Shown here in pieces: positions 44,202 through 52,931 of a stretch of 64,000 nt of DNA. Numbering within the stretch: the stretch's first letter is position 1; the number at the start of each line of letters is the position of its first letter. Source of the stretch: Geomicrobium sediminis. Lineage in GTDB: Bacteria; Bacillota; Bacilli; Bacillales; Marinococcaceae. The notes beneath the pieces were generated by a model. That model was given only the letters and a program-made list of their open reading frames with translations. It searched no databases and had not been told where the DNA came from. The DNA lies in assembly GCF_016908595.1 (NCBI RefSeq), contig NZ_JAFBEC010000001.1:124001-188000 (forward strand). Direction: 5' to 3'. Both the position numbers and the translations under genes were made by a program.

Positions 44202-45255
44202 CGTCAACACCTCCGAGCACAGCCACTTCTTGCTCTCCAATCGCTACGTTTTGATTGTCCCCATTAACGAGCAGATCTGTATAGTCTGCTACGCCATCAG
44301 CAGCCAAAATAATAGCGCCTACTGCAGCGTATGAAACAAAGTCTTGTTCAAATGCGATCTCTCGCAAATAGGCGGTCACATCAGTTTCAATGCCCTCGAT
44401 CACTTCATCCACCTCAGCGCTTCCTGCAACCGACAGTGTGAATGATAGCGAAATGGCTTTGTCGGCGGCACTCTCTGCAGTGACGTATGCACCTATTGGC
44501 GCCTGTCCGTCACCTTTGCCGGTGATGCCTGGATCAAGGTATTCCTGCAATTCGGCAACCAATTCATCTGATGCTGGTAGCCGATCAGCGTCAATGATGA
44601 CCACTTTCACGGTGTTGTCCCCGTCCCACAACGGAAAGACACGAGCAGCACCAACGCCCGTCACCTCAAGCGCCCAATTCTCGTAATGAAATCTATTTCC
44701 CGATGTTGCAGGGGTACGAATACGCTTGTAGTAACGCTGTAATAGGTCATCGTCTGACTCGGCTGAGAAGCCGTCATATGTTGGCTCTGGATTGGTCACT
44801 GAAACAACACCTTCAAGTGTTACGGGTATTTCTATGATCTGATTGGCAGGCACTACCCCGATTGGTCCAGACTCTACCGCACGAATGTCAACGCGCCCTT
44901 CTTCGTCGATAGGTGTAGCTTCCAACACCTCATACTCAATGCCCGATACTGTCTCAAAACGAGCGCCAGCTGGTACAGTGCCGTCAGCTACAACAAGCAC
45001 TTGGCCGATCGCATGCGTCGATTGCTGGCGTTCTTGGCCAGTGCGCTGATTAATGTAGCTTTCCAACTCATCGCCAGTCAGATTACGTACATCCAGCTTG
45101 CCAGCAATGCGGTCTTGTTGCTGTTCGTATTCCGCAAATTTGCGCGCTGGCGGTCGTGTCCAATCGTAGACCGGTGCGCCGGGTATCTTCTCATGATCGT
45201 CGGATATACCGTCCAGTATTTCCTGGTGAATTTCCCGTTCTCTTTCAGCTGACAA
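44191..45255 (-). CDS. Phage baseplate J family protein (XkdT-like)
   Basis: A 354-residue baseplate J (Mu gp47-type) protein. DGISDDHEKIPGAPVYDWTR at the start and the core RYYKRIRTPATSGNRFHYEN, continuing WALEVTGVGAARVFPLWDGD, are characteristic. It forms the wedge of the contractile-tail baseplate. TTG start with GAGGTGAGGG. Neighbours: XkdS upstream, XkdU downstream, overlapping by 11 bases. Confidence 0.9.
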   Translation of the reverse strand: MSAEREREIHQEILDGISDDHEKIPGAPVYDWTRPPARKFAEYEQQQDRIAGKLDVRNLTGDELESYINQRTGQERQQSTHAIGQVLVVADGTVPAGARFETVSGIEYEVLEATPIDEEGRVDIRAVESGPIGVVPANQIIEIPVTLEGVVSVTNPEPTYDGFSAESDDDLLQRYYKRIRTPATSGNRFHYENWALEVTGVGAARVFPLWDGDNTVKVVIIDADRLPASDELVAELQEYLDPGITGKGDGQAPIGAYVTAESAADKAISLSFTLSVAGSAEVDEVIEGIETDVTAYLREIAFEQDFVSYAAVGAIILAADGVADYTDLLVNGDNQNVAIGEQEVAVLGGVDVDT

Positions 45256-45691
45256 TTGCCCTCACCTCATCTCTGTAATCGCCGTAAATCGTATCCACTC
45301 GAAACGAGATGTGCAGCGTTGACCCTTCGTGTGCAAATGACCATTGACCAAGCGATGTAATCGCCGGATGCAGAGTCAACGCGTCAATTATCTCTCTCTT
45401 GTATTCCGTCTTAACAAAATCAATTGGATATGCCGAACCAATCAGTCCTGTCGTTCGTATGCCGTGATCAACGCCCTCAAACACTCGGTAACGACCAAAC
45501 TCGGTGAGCATTGTCGTTTTTATCCATTGCCTGACAGCATCAATACCCTCAATCGGAACCATTTTACCGTCACGAGTTACGTAGTCACCTTTCTCGAAAT
45601 CAAATAAATAAGATTTCCCACTATGAGTGGCTTCAGTAACTTCTTGATCGTAAGGTCGATCGAATTCCAATTGCGTAATTTTAGGCAACAT
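45245..45691 (-). CDS. Phage protein DUF2634 (XkdS-like)
   Basis: A 148-residue homolog of PBSX XkdS (DUF2634, gp25-lysozyme-like wedge family): GKSYLFDFEKGDYVTRDGKM, then DAVRQWIKTTMLTEFGRYRV. It is a baseplate wedge component. Starts at an ATG overlapping the previous stop (TAATG). Confidence 0.88.
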   Translation of the reverse strand: MLPKITQLEFDRPYDQEVTEATHSGKSYLFDFEKGDYVTRDGKMVPIEGIDAVRQWIKTTMLTEFGRYRVFEGVDHGIRTTGLIGSAYPIDFVKTEYKREIIDALTLHPAITSLGQWSFAHEGSTLHISFRVDTIYGDYRDEVRAIVS

Positions 45692-45951
45692 TAATACCTC
45701 ACCGCCCGATCTAAAACAATGTACATATTACGATGCTGTGGTACGAGCACCACTTCATCACCAACGTCATATGACAGTGCTGTTCTATTACAAAATATCA
45801 AGTGGCTTTTATCCAAAATAATGTTATCAGTCAACCTAATTTTAGGATTGGGAGGTACGGACTTTACAAAACCGGTAGTAGGCATCTTAACGGGTTTATG
45901 ATCTCGGTCTTTAAAAAGTTTAGCGAACTCCGTTAATGCATCAGTCATCAT
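45691..45951 (-). CDS. Phage protein DUF2577 (XkdR-like)
   Basis: An 86-residue small baseplate protein of the DUF2577 family, found in PBSX as XkdR, with SALSYDVGDEVVLVPQHRNM-like end of an OB-type domain. It begins with two adjacent ATGs at GAGGGTGGT. Fits between XkdQ and XkdS. No enzymatic function. Confidence 0.82.
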   Translation of the reverse strand: MMTDALTEFAKLFKDRDHKPVKMPTTGFVKSVPPNPKIRLTDNIILDKSHLIFCNRTALSYDVGDEVVLVPQHRNMYIVLDRAVRY

Positions 45952-46943
45952 ACCACCCTCTCTAAAGTCGGTGTCATTTTGTGCAAGCCGTTACTCAATG
46001 TGTGAGAACAAGCAGATACTAAAAAGCGACCGGCAATGCCAGTCACAGGTTCATCTATGTCAATTAAGCGTCCAGATCGGACACGTATGTCTCCAACATA
46101 ATCCATGCTGTTATCTTCTTGGATACGTCCGAGTTCACGAAGGGTGTTTCGAGCGATGTTACGTGCTTGTGACCTTGTTGTATCCTCATCCACATCAACC
46201 ACTTCCTGTAGCAAGCCGTACTGGTCAATCAATGTTTGATTCTCAGCTGTGGCGATCACCTCATCGTCTCGGACAACGATGATGCTGTTTCGCATATCCG
46301 CAATGGACTGCGAACGCTGAGGGTTACTCATACCTTCAGACATATCTCGCCAAGACCCTCGTGGATGATATAGCTTAAAACGGCCACGCACGAGCATTTC
46401 ACGCTGGCGCATTACATGCAGCTGCCCAACGCGCATTTCAAGGCGATACTTTTCTCCCTGGTCACGTTCGGCCTGCTCTAAAATCTCTCGTATGATGTCA
46501 GCTGGCGTGTCGCCAATGAAGATCTCTTTGATGCGTGTAGGAATGGACGTAATATGACCGATCGGGATACTGTAATCATGGGCAATTTTGCGGATGGCAC
46601 GATCACCGGTGATGCTATTAAATTGATAGCTTGCTATCGATTTATTAAGGTAGAAAGCAGAGTCAAATGTTGCGTATGAGCGAGATGATCTCCCTTGTCG
46701 TCCTTCGTCTACAACAATTGTTCGAAGCACTTCTTCGGATCCTTGTAGTAGTGTCATTTGGTGACCTATCTGTATAGGATTGCCAGCAAGGTGCTTTTGA
46801 TCACTGTACGCGACCTCAAAATCCAACTCTTGGCCGAGCTCGTCCACACTTGAGCGCCAACTAATATTGCCAACGAGAGGCGTCACATCAATGGTACGTG
46901 TAGCAGATGTAGTCACGAGCAATTGAAAAGGTTTATTGGCCAT
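45948..46943 (-). CDS. Phage baseplate hub protein (XkdQ-like, gpD family)
   Basis: A 331-residue late-control-D/gp27-like hub protein: ANKPFQLLVTTSATRTIDVT is the first strand, followed by GYSDQKHLAGNP-like and ADIIREILEQAERDQGEKYR, with DNSMDYVGDIRVRSGRLIDI near the end. ATG at 46943, three bases after the stop of the previous gene, is preferred over an upstream TTG. It forms the central hub on which the tail spike and baseplate assemble. Confidence 0.85.
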   Translation of the reverse strand: MANKPFQLLVTTSATRTIDVTPLVGNISWRSSVDELGQELDFEVAYSDQKHLAGNPIQIGHQMTLLQGSEEVLRTIVVDEGRQGRSSRSYATFDSAFYLNKSIASYQFNSITGDRAIRKIAHDYSIPIGHITSIPTRIKEIFIGDTPADIIREILEQAERDQGEKYRLEMRVGQLHVMRQREMLVRGRFKLYHPRGSWRDMSEGMSNPQRSQSIADMRNSIIVVRDDEVIATAENQTLIDQYGLLQEVVDVDEDTTRSQARNIARNTLRELGRIQEDNSMDYVGDIRVRSGRLIDIDEPVTGIAGRFLVSACSHTLSNGLHKMTPTLERVV

Positions 46944-46945
46944 GT

Positions 46946-47362
46946 CTACGATCGCTCCAATCTCGTCAGCCAAGGGAAGTAGTCAAGCTGCAAGTCATAA
47001 TACAAATCGCCACTCCCATTTTCTGGGCCATACGTAAAATTCTCAATAGACATTGGCCAGTTAATCGGTGTTCCAGTGACAATTACACGAATCGGGACAC
47101 GCCTATTTTTCCATTCCTCTATTTCTTCGATGTACTCCCAGCCGAAATAATCACGACTGCGTAGAAACGGATAGTCTTTAATAGGAAAAAAACTTGATAG
47201 GGTGAACCCTTTTAGACCAGTAGTGCCGATCAACTTAATATCGCCCCATTTAAACGAGTTGTACGTCTCGTTGTTGTGAGGACTATCGATCTTAAAACCC
47301 TCAGGAACAACGGGCAATTGAATTACTCGTTCTCTGTTATTCACACTCAAAAAAACATCCAC
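46946..47362 (-). CDS. Phage tail protein (XkdP-like, without LysM)
   Basis: A 138-residue protein similar to the N-terminal domain of PBSX XkdP: VIQLPVVPEGFKIDSPHNNE and LKGFTLSSFFPIKDYPFL. It lacks the C-terminal LysM wall-binding domain that the longer homologs have. Probably a tail-terminal or baseplate hub spacer. GTG start with AAGGAGGGG. Confidence 0.8.
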   Translation of the reverse strand: MDVFLSVNNRERVIQLPVVPEGFKIDSPHNNETYNSFKWGDIKLIGTTGLKGFTLSSFFPIKDYPFLRSRDYFGWEYIEEIEEWKNRRVPIRVIVTGTPINWPMSIENFTYGPENGSGDLYYDLQLDYFPWLTRLERS

Positions 47363-47375
47363 GCTGTTCCCCTCC

Positions 47376-49280
47376 TTACATATTAGCTAAAGCCAATTTT
47401 AATTTTGGAACGAGTTCATTTAAAACCTCATCTACAGAAAGACCGTTGATGTAGAAATTGAAGCTGTTCCCTGAACCAGTTTTATTTGGTGCTTGAACCG
47501 ACTTCACTTGACTCGTTGGCTCAGATTGCTCTTTCTTCCCTCTTACAACTCGCGACATATCGGTGATGTTATCGATCGTGACGCCTTGCTTACGTAGCTC
47601 TGCTGACTGTTTCGCCGGCACAATCATTTCACCTTTATGAATCTGTGCAATCATGTCATGAGGAACAGCATTTGTACCAACGTCAAAGCTTAGTAGCCCA
47701 TCCCCGCCCATCCATTTTGGAAGACCAATATCCGGCATGCTGAAGTTACTAAACGCACTGGTCAATCGATCCCATGCACTGCGGACGTTAGAGATGAAAT
47801 CTAGCAATGGTTGAAAGAAGCTTGTTACAGATGCTAAAGCACTGACCATTGCATCAGATATGGCATCCTTTACGTTATTCCAAATTTCAGAAGTTCTATT
47901 TCTGATGTTGTCCCAGGTTTCACGTATGCGATCCCATAACTCGCCTGCTTTTTCACGGATCGTATCCCAGTTTTGCCAAAGCAAAATACCTATACCGATG
48001 AGTATTCCGATTGCAGCGACTACAATTCCAATAGGGTTTGCTGTCATGGCTGCGTTGAGTGCCCATTGCGCTGCGGTCATAGTTCCAGTTACAGCAGCAT
48101 GGGCAGCAGTAATTGCACGCCAAGCTGTAAATGCAGTAACAATACCGATAACGAACGGCTCAATCATTCCCCAGTTATCAACGATCGTGTGGTACAGATC
48201 CATTGCTGAATCTACAATGTCACTTAGTACCTCTACACCTTTCGGGATTCCTTCATCGATAAACCACTCAATATACGGTTGAGCGCCTTCCCACGCATTC
48301 ACGAGCATCTCACCGAAGGTTTGCGCTTGATCTTTAATCAAATCAAACGACGGCATGTTATCCTGGATCGCATCACGGATGCTATGAAAAATACTAACAC
48401 CAGTCTCACCAATCCAAGAGAAAACCGATCCGACTCGTTCCATTGCGTTGCTCATGAATTCTTGTATTTTCGGTATGTGCTCAATGCCGTAATCAAGAAA
48501 ACGCTGTAAGTAAGGAAGTGCTGTTGTGGCTAGTGTTGTGCCCACTCCACTAAGAATGGTCTTCACTTGATCCATCGATTGGCCCCACAGCTTTCCTGCT
48601 TCAATCGCATCTTCATCAATTACGGCTCCAAACAGGTGGGCTTCTTCTCGAAGCGCCTCTAAGGCGTCACCGCCCTCTTCAATCGCCGGCAAGAGCTTTC
48701 GACCTAGCGTTGTTCCAAAAAGGTCACCCGCAGCGTCCGACCGTTCCATGGCATTTTCCATACCGTGCAACGTATCAATAGCCTGAACAAAAGCCTCTTC
48801 TGTCGTTACCGTGCCGTCTTTCACATCTGCTAGATTGACACCAACGTTTTCAAGCGCTTTTCCGTACTTCTCATTGCCTGACGCTGCACGACCCATACGT
48901 TGAGTCAGACGCTCAAAAGTACGTTCGACGTCACGTGTGCCCATGCCTGTTTGTCCAAGTGCGTACTGCATTTCTTGCAAGGTATCTGTGTGTAATCCAG
49001 CTTTAATCGATGCTTGATCAATTTTATTAGCTGTCTTACTAAACTGGTTTGCCATTGCAACACCGCCAACGACTACAGCAGTCCCTGCGGCTGCGATACC
49101 AGCTCCCCACTTAGCAGCTGTTTTAATGCCGCCTTGCATTTTCTTTTTTATGCCATCGACACCTTTACCGCCTTTTTTGGCGGCATCTTCTGTGCCCTTT
49201 AGTTGTTCATTTGCATCTTTTAAAGGTTGTGAATACTCGTCTTTTATCGTAAATTTCGCGCCAAATTCATAGCTACTCAA
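47376..49280 (-). CDS. Phage tail tape measure protein (XkdO-like)
   Basis: A 634-residue tape measure. A helical N-terminus (GAKFTIKDEYSQPLKDANEQ), hydrophobic glycine/alanine-rich helix AAKWGAGIAAAGTAVVVGGV, TMGTRDVERTF-like segments and a central hydrophobic region (ANPIGIVVAAIGILIGIGI) are typical. It sets tail length; at 634 residues it should give a shorter tail than XkdO of PBSX. TTG start with AAAGGGGTGAG. Upstream lies the frameshift chaperone. Confidence 0.9.
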   Translation of the reverse strand: MSSYEFGAKFTIKDEYSQPLKDANEQLKGTEDAAKKGGKGVDGIKKKMQGGIKTAAKWGAGIAAAGTAVVVGGVAMANQFSKTANKIDQASIKAGLHTDTLQEMQYALGQTGMGTRDVERTFERLTQRMGRAASGNEKYGKALENVGVNLADVKDGTVTTEEAFVQAIDTLHGMENAMERSDAAGDLFGTTLGRKLLPAIEEGGDALEALREEAHLFGAVIDEDAIEAGKLWGQSMDQVKTILSGVGTTLATTALPYLQRFLDYGIEHIPKIQEFMSNAMERVGSVFSWIGETGVSIFHSIRDAIQDNMPSFDLIKDQAQTFGEMLVNAWEGAQPYIEWFIDEGIPKGVEVLSDIVDSAMDLYHTIVDNWGMIEPFVIGIVTAFTAWRAITAAHAAVTGTMTAAQWALNAAMTANPIGIVVAAIGILIGIGILLWQNWDTIREKAGELWDRIRETWDNIRNRTSEIWNNVKDAISDAMVSALASVTSFFQPLLDFISNVRSAWDRLTSAFSNFSMPDIGLPKWMGGDGLLSFDVGTNAVPHDMIAQIHKGEMIVPAKQSAELRKQGVTIDNITDMSRVVRGKKEQSEPTSQVKSVQAPNKTGSGNSFNFYINGLSVDEVLNELVPKLKLALANM

Positions 49281-49309
49281 GGTTTCTCACCCCTTTCATC
49301 GGGGATAAA

Positions 49310-49337
49310 AAAAAGAACGTGGATTATCCACGTCCTA
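49310..49337 (-). terminator. Terminator-like hairpin at the end of the chaperone extension
   Basis: Minus strand ACGTGGA-TAA-TCCACGT then TCTTTTTTTT. The stop codon of the frameshift product forms the loop. It may reduce read-through to the tape measure gene or aid frameshift-coupled control. Confidence 0.6.
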
Positions 49338-49886
49338 ACATCTTCTTTAATTGTGCGTTTTGTGAAGAATCATCTTCAATATCTTTAGCCATAGAAGCCT
49401 TATACCATGCTTTCAATGTAATATCTGCATTCATAATAACGTCAGGATGGACACCTTTTTGGGTGTAGTGATGAAGCATCTGAAACTCTCCATCACTATC
49501 AATTAGTTTTTTAGTTCATCTACCAATTGGGTGGACTTCCCATCGAAACCATTCATCTTCATCACTTCAGTTGCAATGCCAGCCACTTCACCTAGGTTAA
49601 AAAGCTTATCAACGATTAGATCTGGGCTGTGAGCAACGCCGAATTCTTTATGCAACTCCGCATCTTTAAGATTAGGCTCTGTCACCGCCTCATAAACGAG
49701 CATTCGATTCCCTTCGGTTGAACTCTCCGCATCTAATGCATCAAGCACAACATCACGCGGTGGTGATTGCACATGAACCGTGCCATCTAAGGATTTAATA
49801 TACATTTCAGCCTGTTTCTCATGACCCTTCTCAATATGCTCTCGCTTTGCCAATAAACGTTGAATCGTAATTCGATCTTTTGCCAT
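49324..49886 (-). CDS. Tail assembly chaperone long form (XkdN-like) by -1 frameshift
   Basis: The short form reads 49886 to the stop at 49503 (127 residues: KDRITIQRLLAKREHIEKGH ... GKSTQLVDELKN). The last codons, CTA AAA AAC, contain a classic A-AAA-AAC slippery heptamer (49506-49512), and a -1 shift continues KKLIDSDGEFQMLHHYTQKG, then VHPDVIMNADITLKAWYKAS to TAA at 49324, for 187 residues in all. Such G/GT-type fusions bind tape measure during assembly. The arithmetic of the overlap fits a single -1 step. Confidence 0.82.
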
Positions 49887-49912
49887 TATGAATAACCTCC
49901 GATTAGTGTATT

Positions 49913-50356
49913 TTAAGCGTCAATTGTATCTTGAATATCTACGTCAGAAACCGTGAAGCCAAACGGAAATTCTCGTTCTAACTTCGCTTGTTCTTCCCAT
50001 TGCATAATTGTCATTTCGTTAAACCAAACATTACTGATGCTCACACGCTCTGTTTGAGACCGAATAGCGTCTGGATCAGCCAAGACTCCTGTAAGTGTCG
50101 ACCGTAAATCTTGACCATTGCGCCAAGCATCCAAAAACTTGCGCATCCCGCGAGAGTAGACTTTTTTCTGTGTCATCGTTCCTTCGCCGGCAAGACTGAC
50201 AATCTTGGAATCAACATCAAGACCGATTGGGACTTCTTCACGGTTGGCGACCACCTTTGCTTCAAACGATTTAACTTCCATGATGAGTTCACCATCCCAC
50301 CACAATTTACCGTGAGCGCCGTTGATCACATTACGTCCTCTATAAGTTGCTGTCAT
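49913..50356 (-). CDS. Phage tail tube protein (XkdM-like)
   Basis: A 147-residue tail tube protein of the XkdM/DUF2001 family: ATYRGRNVINGAHGKLWWDG, then MRKFLDAWRNGQDLRSTLTG and IMQWEEQAKLEREFPFGFTV. It stacks inside the contractile sheath to form the inner tube. Start ATG with AGGAGGG. Located between the sheath and chaperone genes as in PBSX. Confidence 0.9.
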   Translation of the reverse strand: MTATYRGRNVINGAHGKLWWDGELIMEVKSFEAKVVANREEVPIGLDVDSKIVSLAGEGTMTQKKVYSRGMRKFLDAWRNGQDLRSTLTGVLADPDAIRSQTERVSISNVWFNEMTIMQWEEQAKLEREFPFGFTVSDVDIQDTIDA

Positions 50357-50368
50357 ATGCTATCCCTC

Positions 50369-51421
50369 CTACATAAATACATCAAATTCAAGGTCTTCCA
50401 TCGCATCAACAAACTTTACTGATGCTTGACCAAAAACAGTAGATCCTGTGTTCACAGCTCGAATTTGTTGATCCTCATATTCATCAAGATCATCACCTCG
50501 TGCAGCAATATATGATTGGTGTGCTTCAAAGTCGATGTCTGCATAATTGTCAAAATTAGAATCAAGGACATTCTCTCGTGCGATCTGTCTAAAATACGCA
50601 TTTACAGCAGCAAAGAACAGCATCTTATTGTCGTAATCGTTAATTACTCTACCGATGTATTCATCTTGGAAAGTGTTTCTAATGTCGTCACGAACCATGT
50701 CAACACCTTCAACAATCTTGATCTTTTGAAATTCTTCGTGTTTAGCAGGGGTGGTAGAAGTAAACGAGTTGACAGCCCGACCAATCTTGATCTTTTCCCC
50801 GTCGTCGATGAGGATGAGTTCACCGTTATCAATGGCGGCGTCAGGATCGTCTTTCTCTTCAATGCTATCAATTTCTAAAAGTTCATAGAACGTCCCAGAC
50901 CGTTCCAATGATAAACCTGCAAAGATTCCAGCAATTCTAGTGCAATATTCAGCTGCACTGTAAGTCTCATCGCCGACAACAATATTTCCTGTCGTAAAAT
51001 TGATGACACCTTCATTGTCAGCCCTTTGATTGGCAACCACAGCCTTGATAGTGCTTGCCTTATTTTCACGCTGGCTTTTGATAAAGGTACTCAGTAGTTC
51101 TGATTCGTCAGATGTCGCTTCTGGGATCGCCACATAGTTAATGCCCTTGCCTTTCACCTTTTCTAAAGCGTTATTAATTCCATCTTCGGGATCAATAGCA
51201 AACACTACAACTTTAAATGGCGTTCCAATAAAAGCTAATCGAATGTAATCATAGTTGCTCGAACCCCATTCGTTTTCAAGTGGTTGTTCTGGGCTACGGA
51301 ACGTATGAATGCCTTGATTGTTTTCGCTTTTAAGAATTAACCCAACAACGCCCCGCATTGAGCGCTGAATCATTGTTGTGGCTTGTGTCTGAAATCGAAT
51401 ATTAATTTCTGGAAGTCCCAT
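50369..51421 (-). CDS. Phage tail sheath protein (XkdK-like)
   Basis: A 350-residue sheath protein: GLPEINIRFQTQATTMIQRS is the classic start (sheaths begin with a short strand that joins neighbours), followed by SMRGVVGLILKSENNQGIHT and, near the end, NTGSTVFGQASVKFVDAMED. It proves the phage is a myovirus type (contractile tail). The ATG at 51421 is eight bases from GGAG, and lies inside the end of the preceding gene. Confidence 0.92.
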   Translation of the reverse strand: MGLPEINIRFQTQATTMIQRSMRGVVGLILKSENNQGIHTFRSPEQPLENEWGSSNYDYIRLAFIGTPFKVVVFAIDPEDGINNALEKVKGKGINYVAIPEATSDESELLSTFIKSQRENKASTIKAVVANQRADNEGVINFTTGNIVVGDETYSAAEYCTRIAGIFAGLSLERSGTFYELLEIDSIEEKDDPDAAIDNGELILIDDGEKIKIGRAVNSFTSTTPAKHEEFQKIKIVEGVDMVRDDIRNTFQDEYIGRVINDYDNKMLFFAAVNAYFRQIARENVLDSNFDNYADIDFEAHQSYIAARGDDLDEYEDQQIRAVNTGSTVFGQASVKFVDAMEDLEFDVFM

Positions 51422-51866
51422 TCGGATCACTCCATTCCATTTCTAAAATTTCCATATTCCTGTCTTTTCCGTCTCCGTAACCTAAATCAACATCTCTCCG
51501 ATCAATGGCAACGGTGTATTCGACCGTGAATCCAAATGAAAGAACGCCTTCAATTTCTTCTTTCGTTGATCGCTCAATATTCAAATAGCGATTGTCAACC
51601 TTTAACGATTTATTAAACAAGGATTCAAGTTCATCAGCCATCATCCAGTGTTCAGCTCTGGTCTCGTCCCTGCTGTAATAATCGATTTTGACCATCACTG
51701 CTTTATCCAGTTCGTAGTATGTTAAATTTCGAGTTTCAAGAGGCACCAGATACACAAAAAAGGACGGTCGCTTAAAGCCCGTCCCTACTTCTTCGCCATA
51801 AACCGTATACCCAAATTTCTCAACCAATTGAGATATGACGGCACGTTGAATTGTAATTAACTTCAT
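51402..51866 (-). CDS. Phage tail-completion type protein (DUF6838/XkdJ-position)
   Basis: A 154-residue protein at the location of XkdJ in PBSX: KLITIQRAVISQLVEKFGYT, then VYLVPLETRNLTYYELDKAV, VMVKIDYYSR. Proteins of this type (DUF6838) are tail terminators or connectors. Its end overlaps the sheath gene by 20 bases. Function inferred from position and weak similarity. Confidence 0.7.
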   Translation of the reverse strand: MKLITIQRAVISQLVEKFGYTVYGEEVGTGFKRPSFFVYLVPLETRNLTYYELDKAVMVKIDYYSRDETRAEHWMMADELESLFNKSLKVDNRYLNIERSTKEEIEGVLSFGFTVEYTVAIDRRDVDLGYGDGKDRNMEILEMEWSDPNGTSRN

Positions 51867-52255
51867 AGCCCTAACTCGTTTCGAATGGCAGACATGAGTC
51901 GATCCATTTCACCAGGAAGTCTACGGCGTCCGTTTTCTACTGCTTTTTCTAGCATGTGGACTCCTTTGACTTTAAAGCCACCGTTATTATGGATGAAGCC
52001 TTTTTCAACTGGTAGTGCATAATCAACATTCGTACCAATCTCAACAGCACCATTAGAAACAACGCCGATTGTCCACTTGCGCTTCAAGTTTCCTCCACCA
52101 GATTCCGCACGCACCGGTGATCCTTGTTTGACATCTGCTACGATTTGCATTCCTTGACGCTCAACAGACTCATCAATGAGTCGTGGTGCATCACGTTCAG
52201 CAACAGCAAGTAGACGGTTTTGTAAATTATCAAATCCAAATGTTTCTACCGACAC
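51863..52255 (-). CDS. HK97-gp10-like head-tail protein (XkdI-like)
   Basis: A 130-residue protein with IVADVKQGSPVRAESGGGNL and VEIGTNVDYALPVEKGFIHN, the pattern of HK97 gp10/XkdI proteins that act at the head-tail joint or as minor tail proteins. GTG start overlapping the previous stop. Ends with 4-base overlap to the next gene. Confidence 0.82.
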   Translation of the reverse strand: MSVETFGFDNLQNRLLAVAERDAPRLIDESVERQGMQIVADVKQGSPVRAESGGGNLKRKWTIGVVSNGAVEIGTNVDYALPVEKGFIHNNGGFKVKGVHMLEKAVENGRRRLPGEMDRLMSAIRNELGL

Positions 52256-52617
52256 TATGCATCATCCTCTCTTAGTAATGGGATCTCTTGATGATGTGGG
52301 TAAGGGAAGGGTTCGCCTGCCTCAAATTGTCGTTCTAAGCCGTTTTCAAAAGTAACTGTAACACGATCACCAGGCTTAATGAGTAGCTTCGGGCTACAGA
52401 ATAGCTTTGCGTCGTAATCGATCTGGTTCGGCCCTTGAGTTTGTGTTGAATTTGAGCGACTTGCCTGACTTAGCGCACAAGGTTTATCGTCGTATTTCAT
52501 ACGATAGCCCTGGCGCGTTTCTCTCCATTCTTCTACATACGATTCATACCGTTCTATCCGTGCTCTGTGATAGTAGGTTGACTCAAGCGCCTTTCGTTCT
52601 GCTCGAGCTTTCAGCAC
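52255..52617 (-). CDS. Head-closure/minor capsid protein (XkdH-like)
   Basis: A 120-residue beta-rich protein (ESTYYHRARIERYESYVEEW, then KLLIKPGDRVTVTFENG) similar to XkdH/DUF3599 head-tail stopper proteins. GTG start with AAAGGTG; a 7-base overlap with the connector gene upstream. Confidence 0.78.
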   Translation of the reverse strand: MLKARAERKALESTYYHRARIERYESYVEEWRETRQGYRMKYDDKPCALSQASRSNSTQTQGPNQIDYDAKLFCSPKLLIKPGDRVTVTFENGLERQFEAGEPFPYPHHQEIPLLREDDA

Positions 52618-52931
52618 CCTGATCGCACCTTTCTAAACATTGCGATTTCCTCACTGTATCGCTCCATGACCCGATGAAACGCATCACTGGAATCGAATGA
52701 TGTAGACGTATCCCCACGTCTTACAGAAGTCACGCCTGGCGTCGATCCGTTATCCAGCTTCTGAAAGACCATTTCCGTTACAATGTGGTTCAACTGCAAC
52801 GGAAAATCATCTCGATAACAAGCGTTCATAAGGCGTTGACGAGCAGATTCAATGTAATATTCAATCACATCGTCCATTAGTTCGTCGTCAATCTCAAGAA
52901 GCTGCTTTATGATCTTTTTTTGATTACTCAT
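52611..52931 (-). CDS. Phage head-tail connector (gp6/YqbG-like)
   Basis: A 106-residue helical protein (SNQKKIIKQLLEIDDELMDD, VIEYYIESARQRLMNACYRD) similar to gp6/DUF3199 adaptors that bind under the portal. The ATG at 52931 overlaps the preceding stop (ATGAGTAA) and has GAGGAAG upstream. Confidence 0.8.
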   Translation of the reverse strand: MSNQKKIIKQLLEIDDELMDDVIEYYIESARQRLMNACYRDDFPLQLNHIVTEMVFQKLDNGSTPGVTSVRRGDTSTSFDSSDAFHRVMERYSEEIAMFRKVRSGC

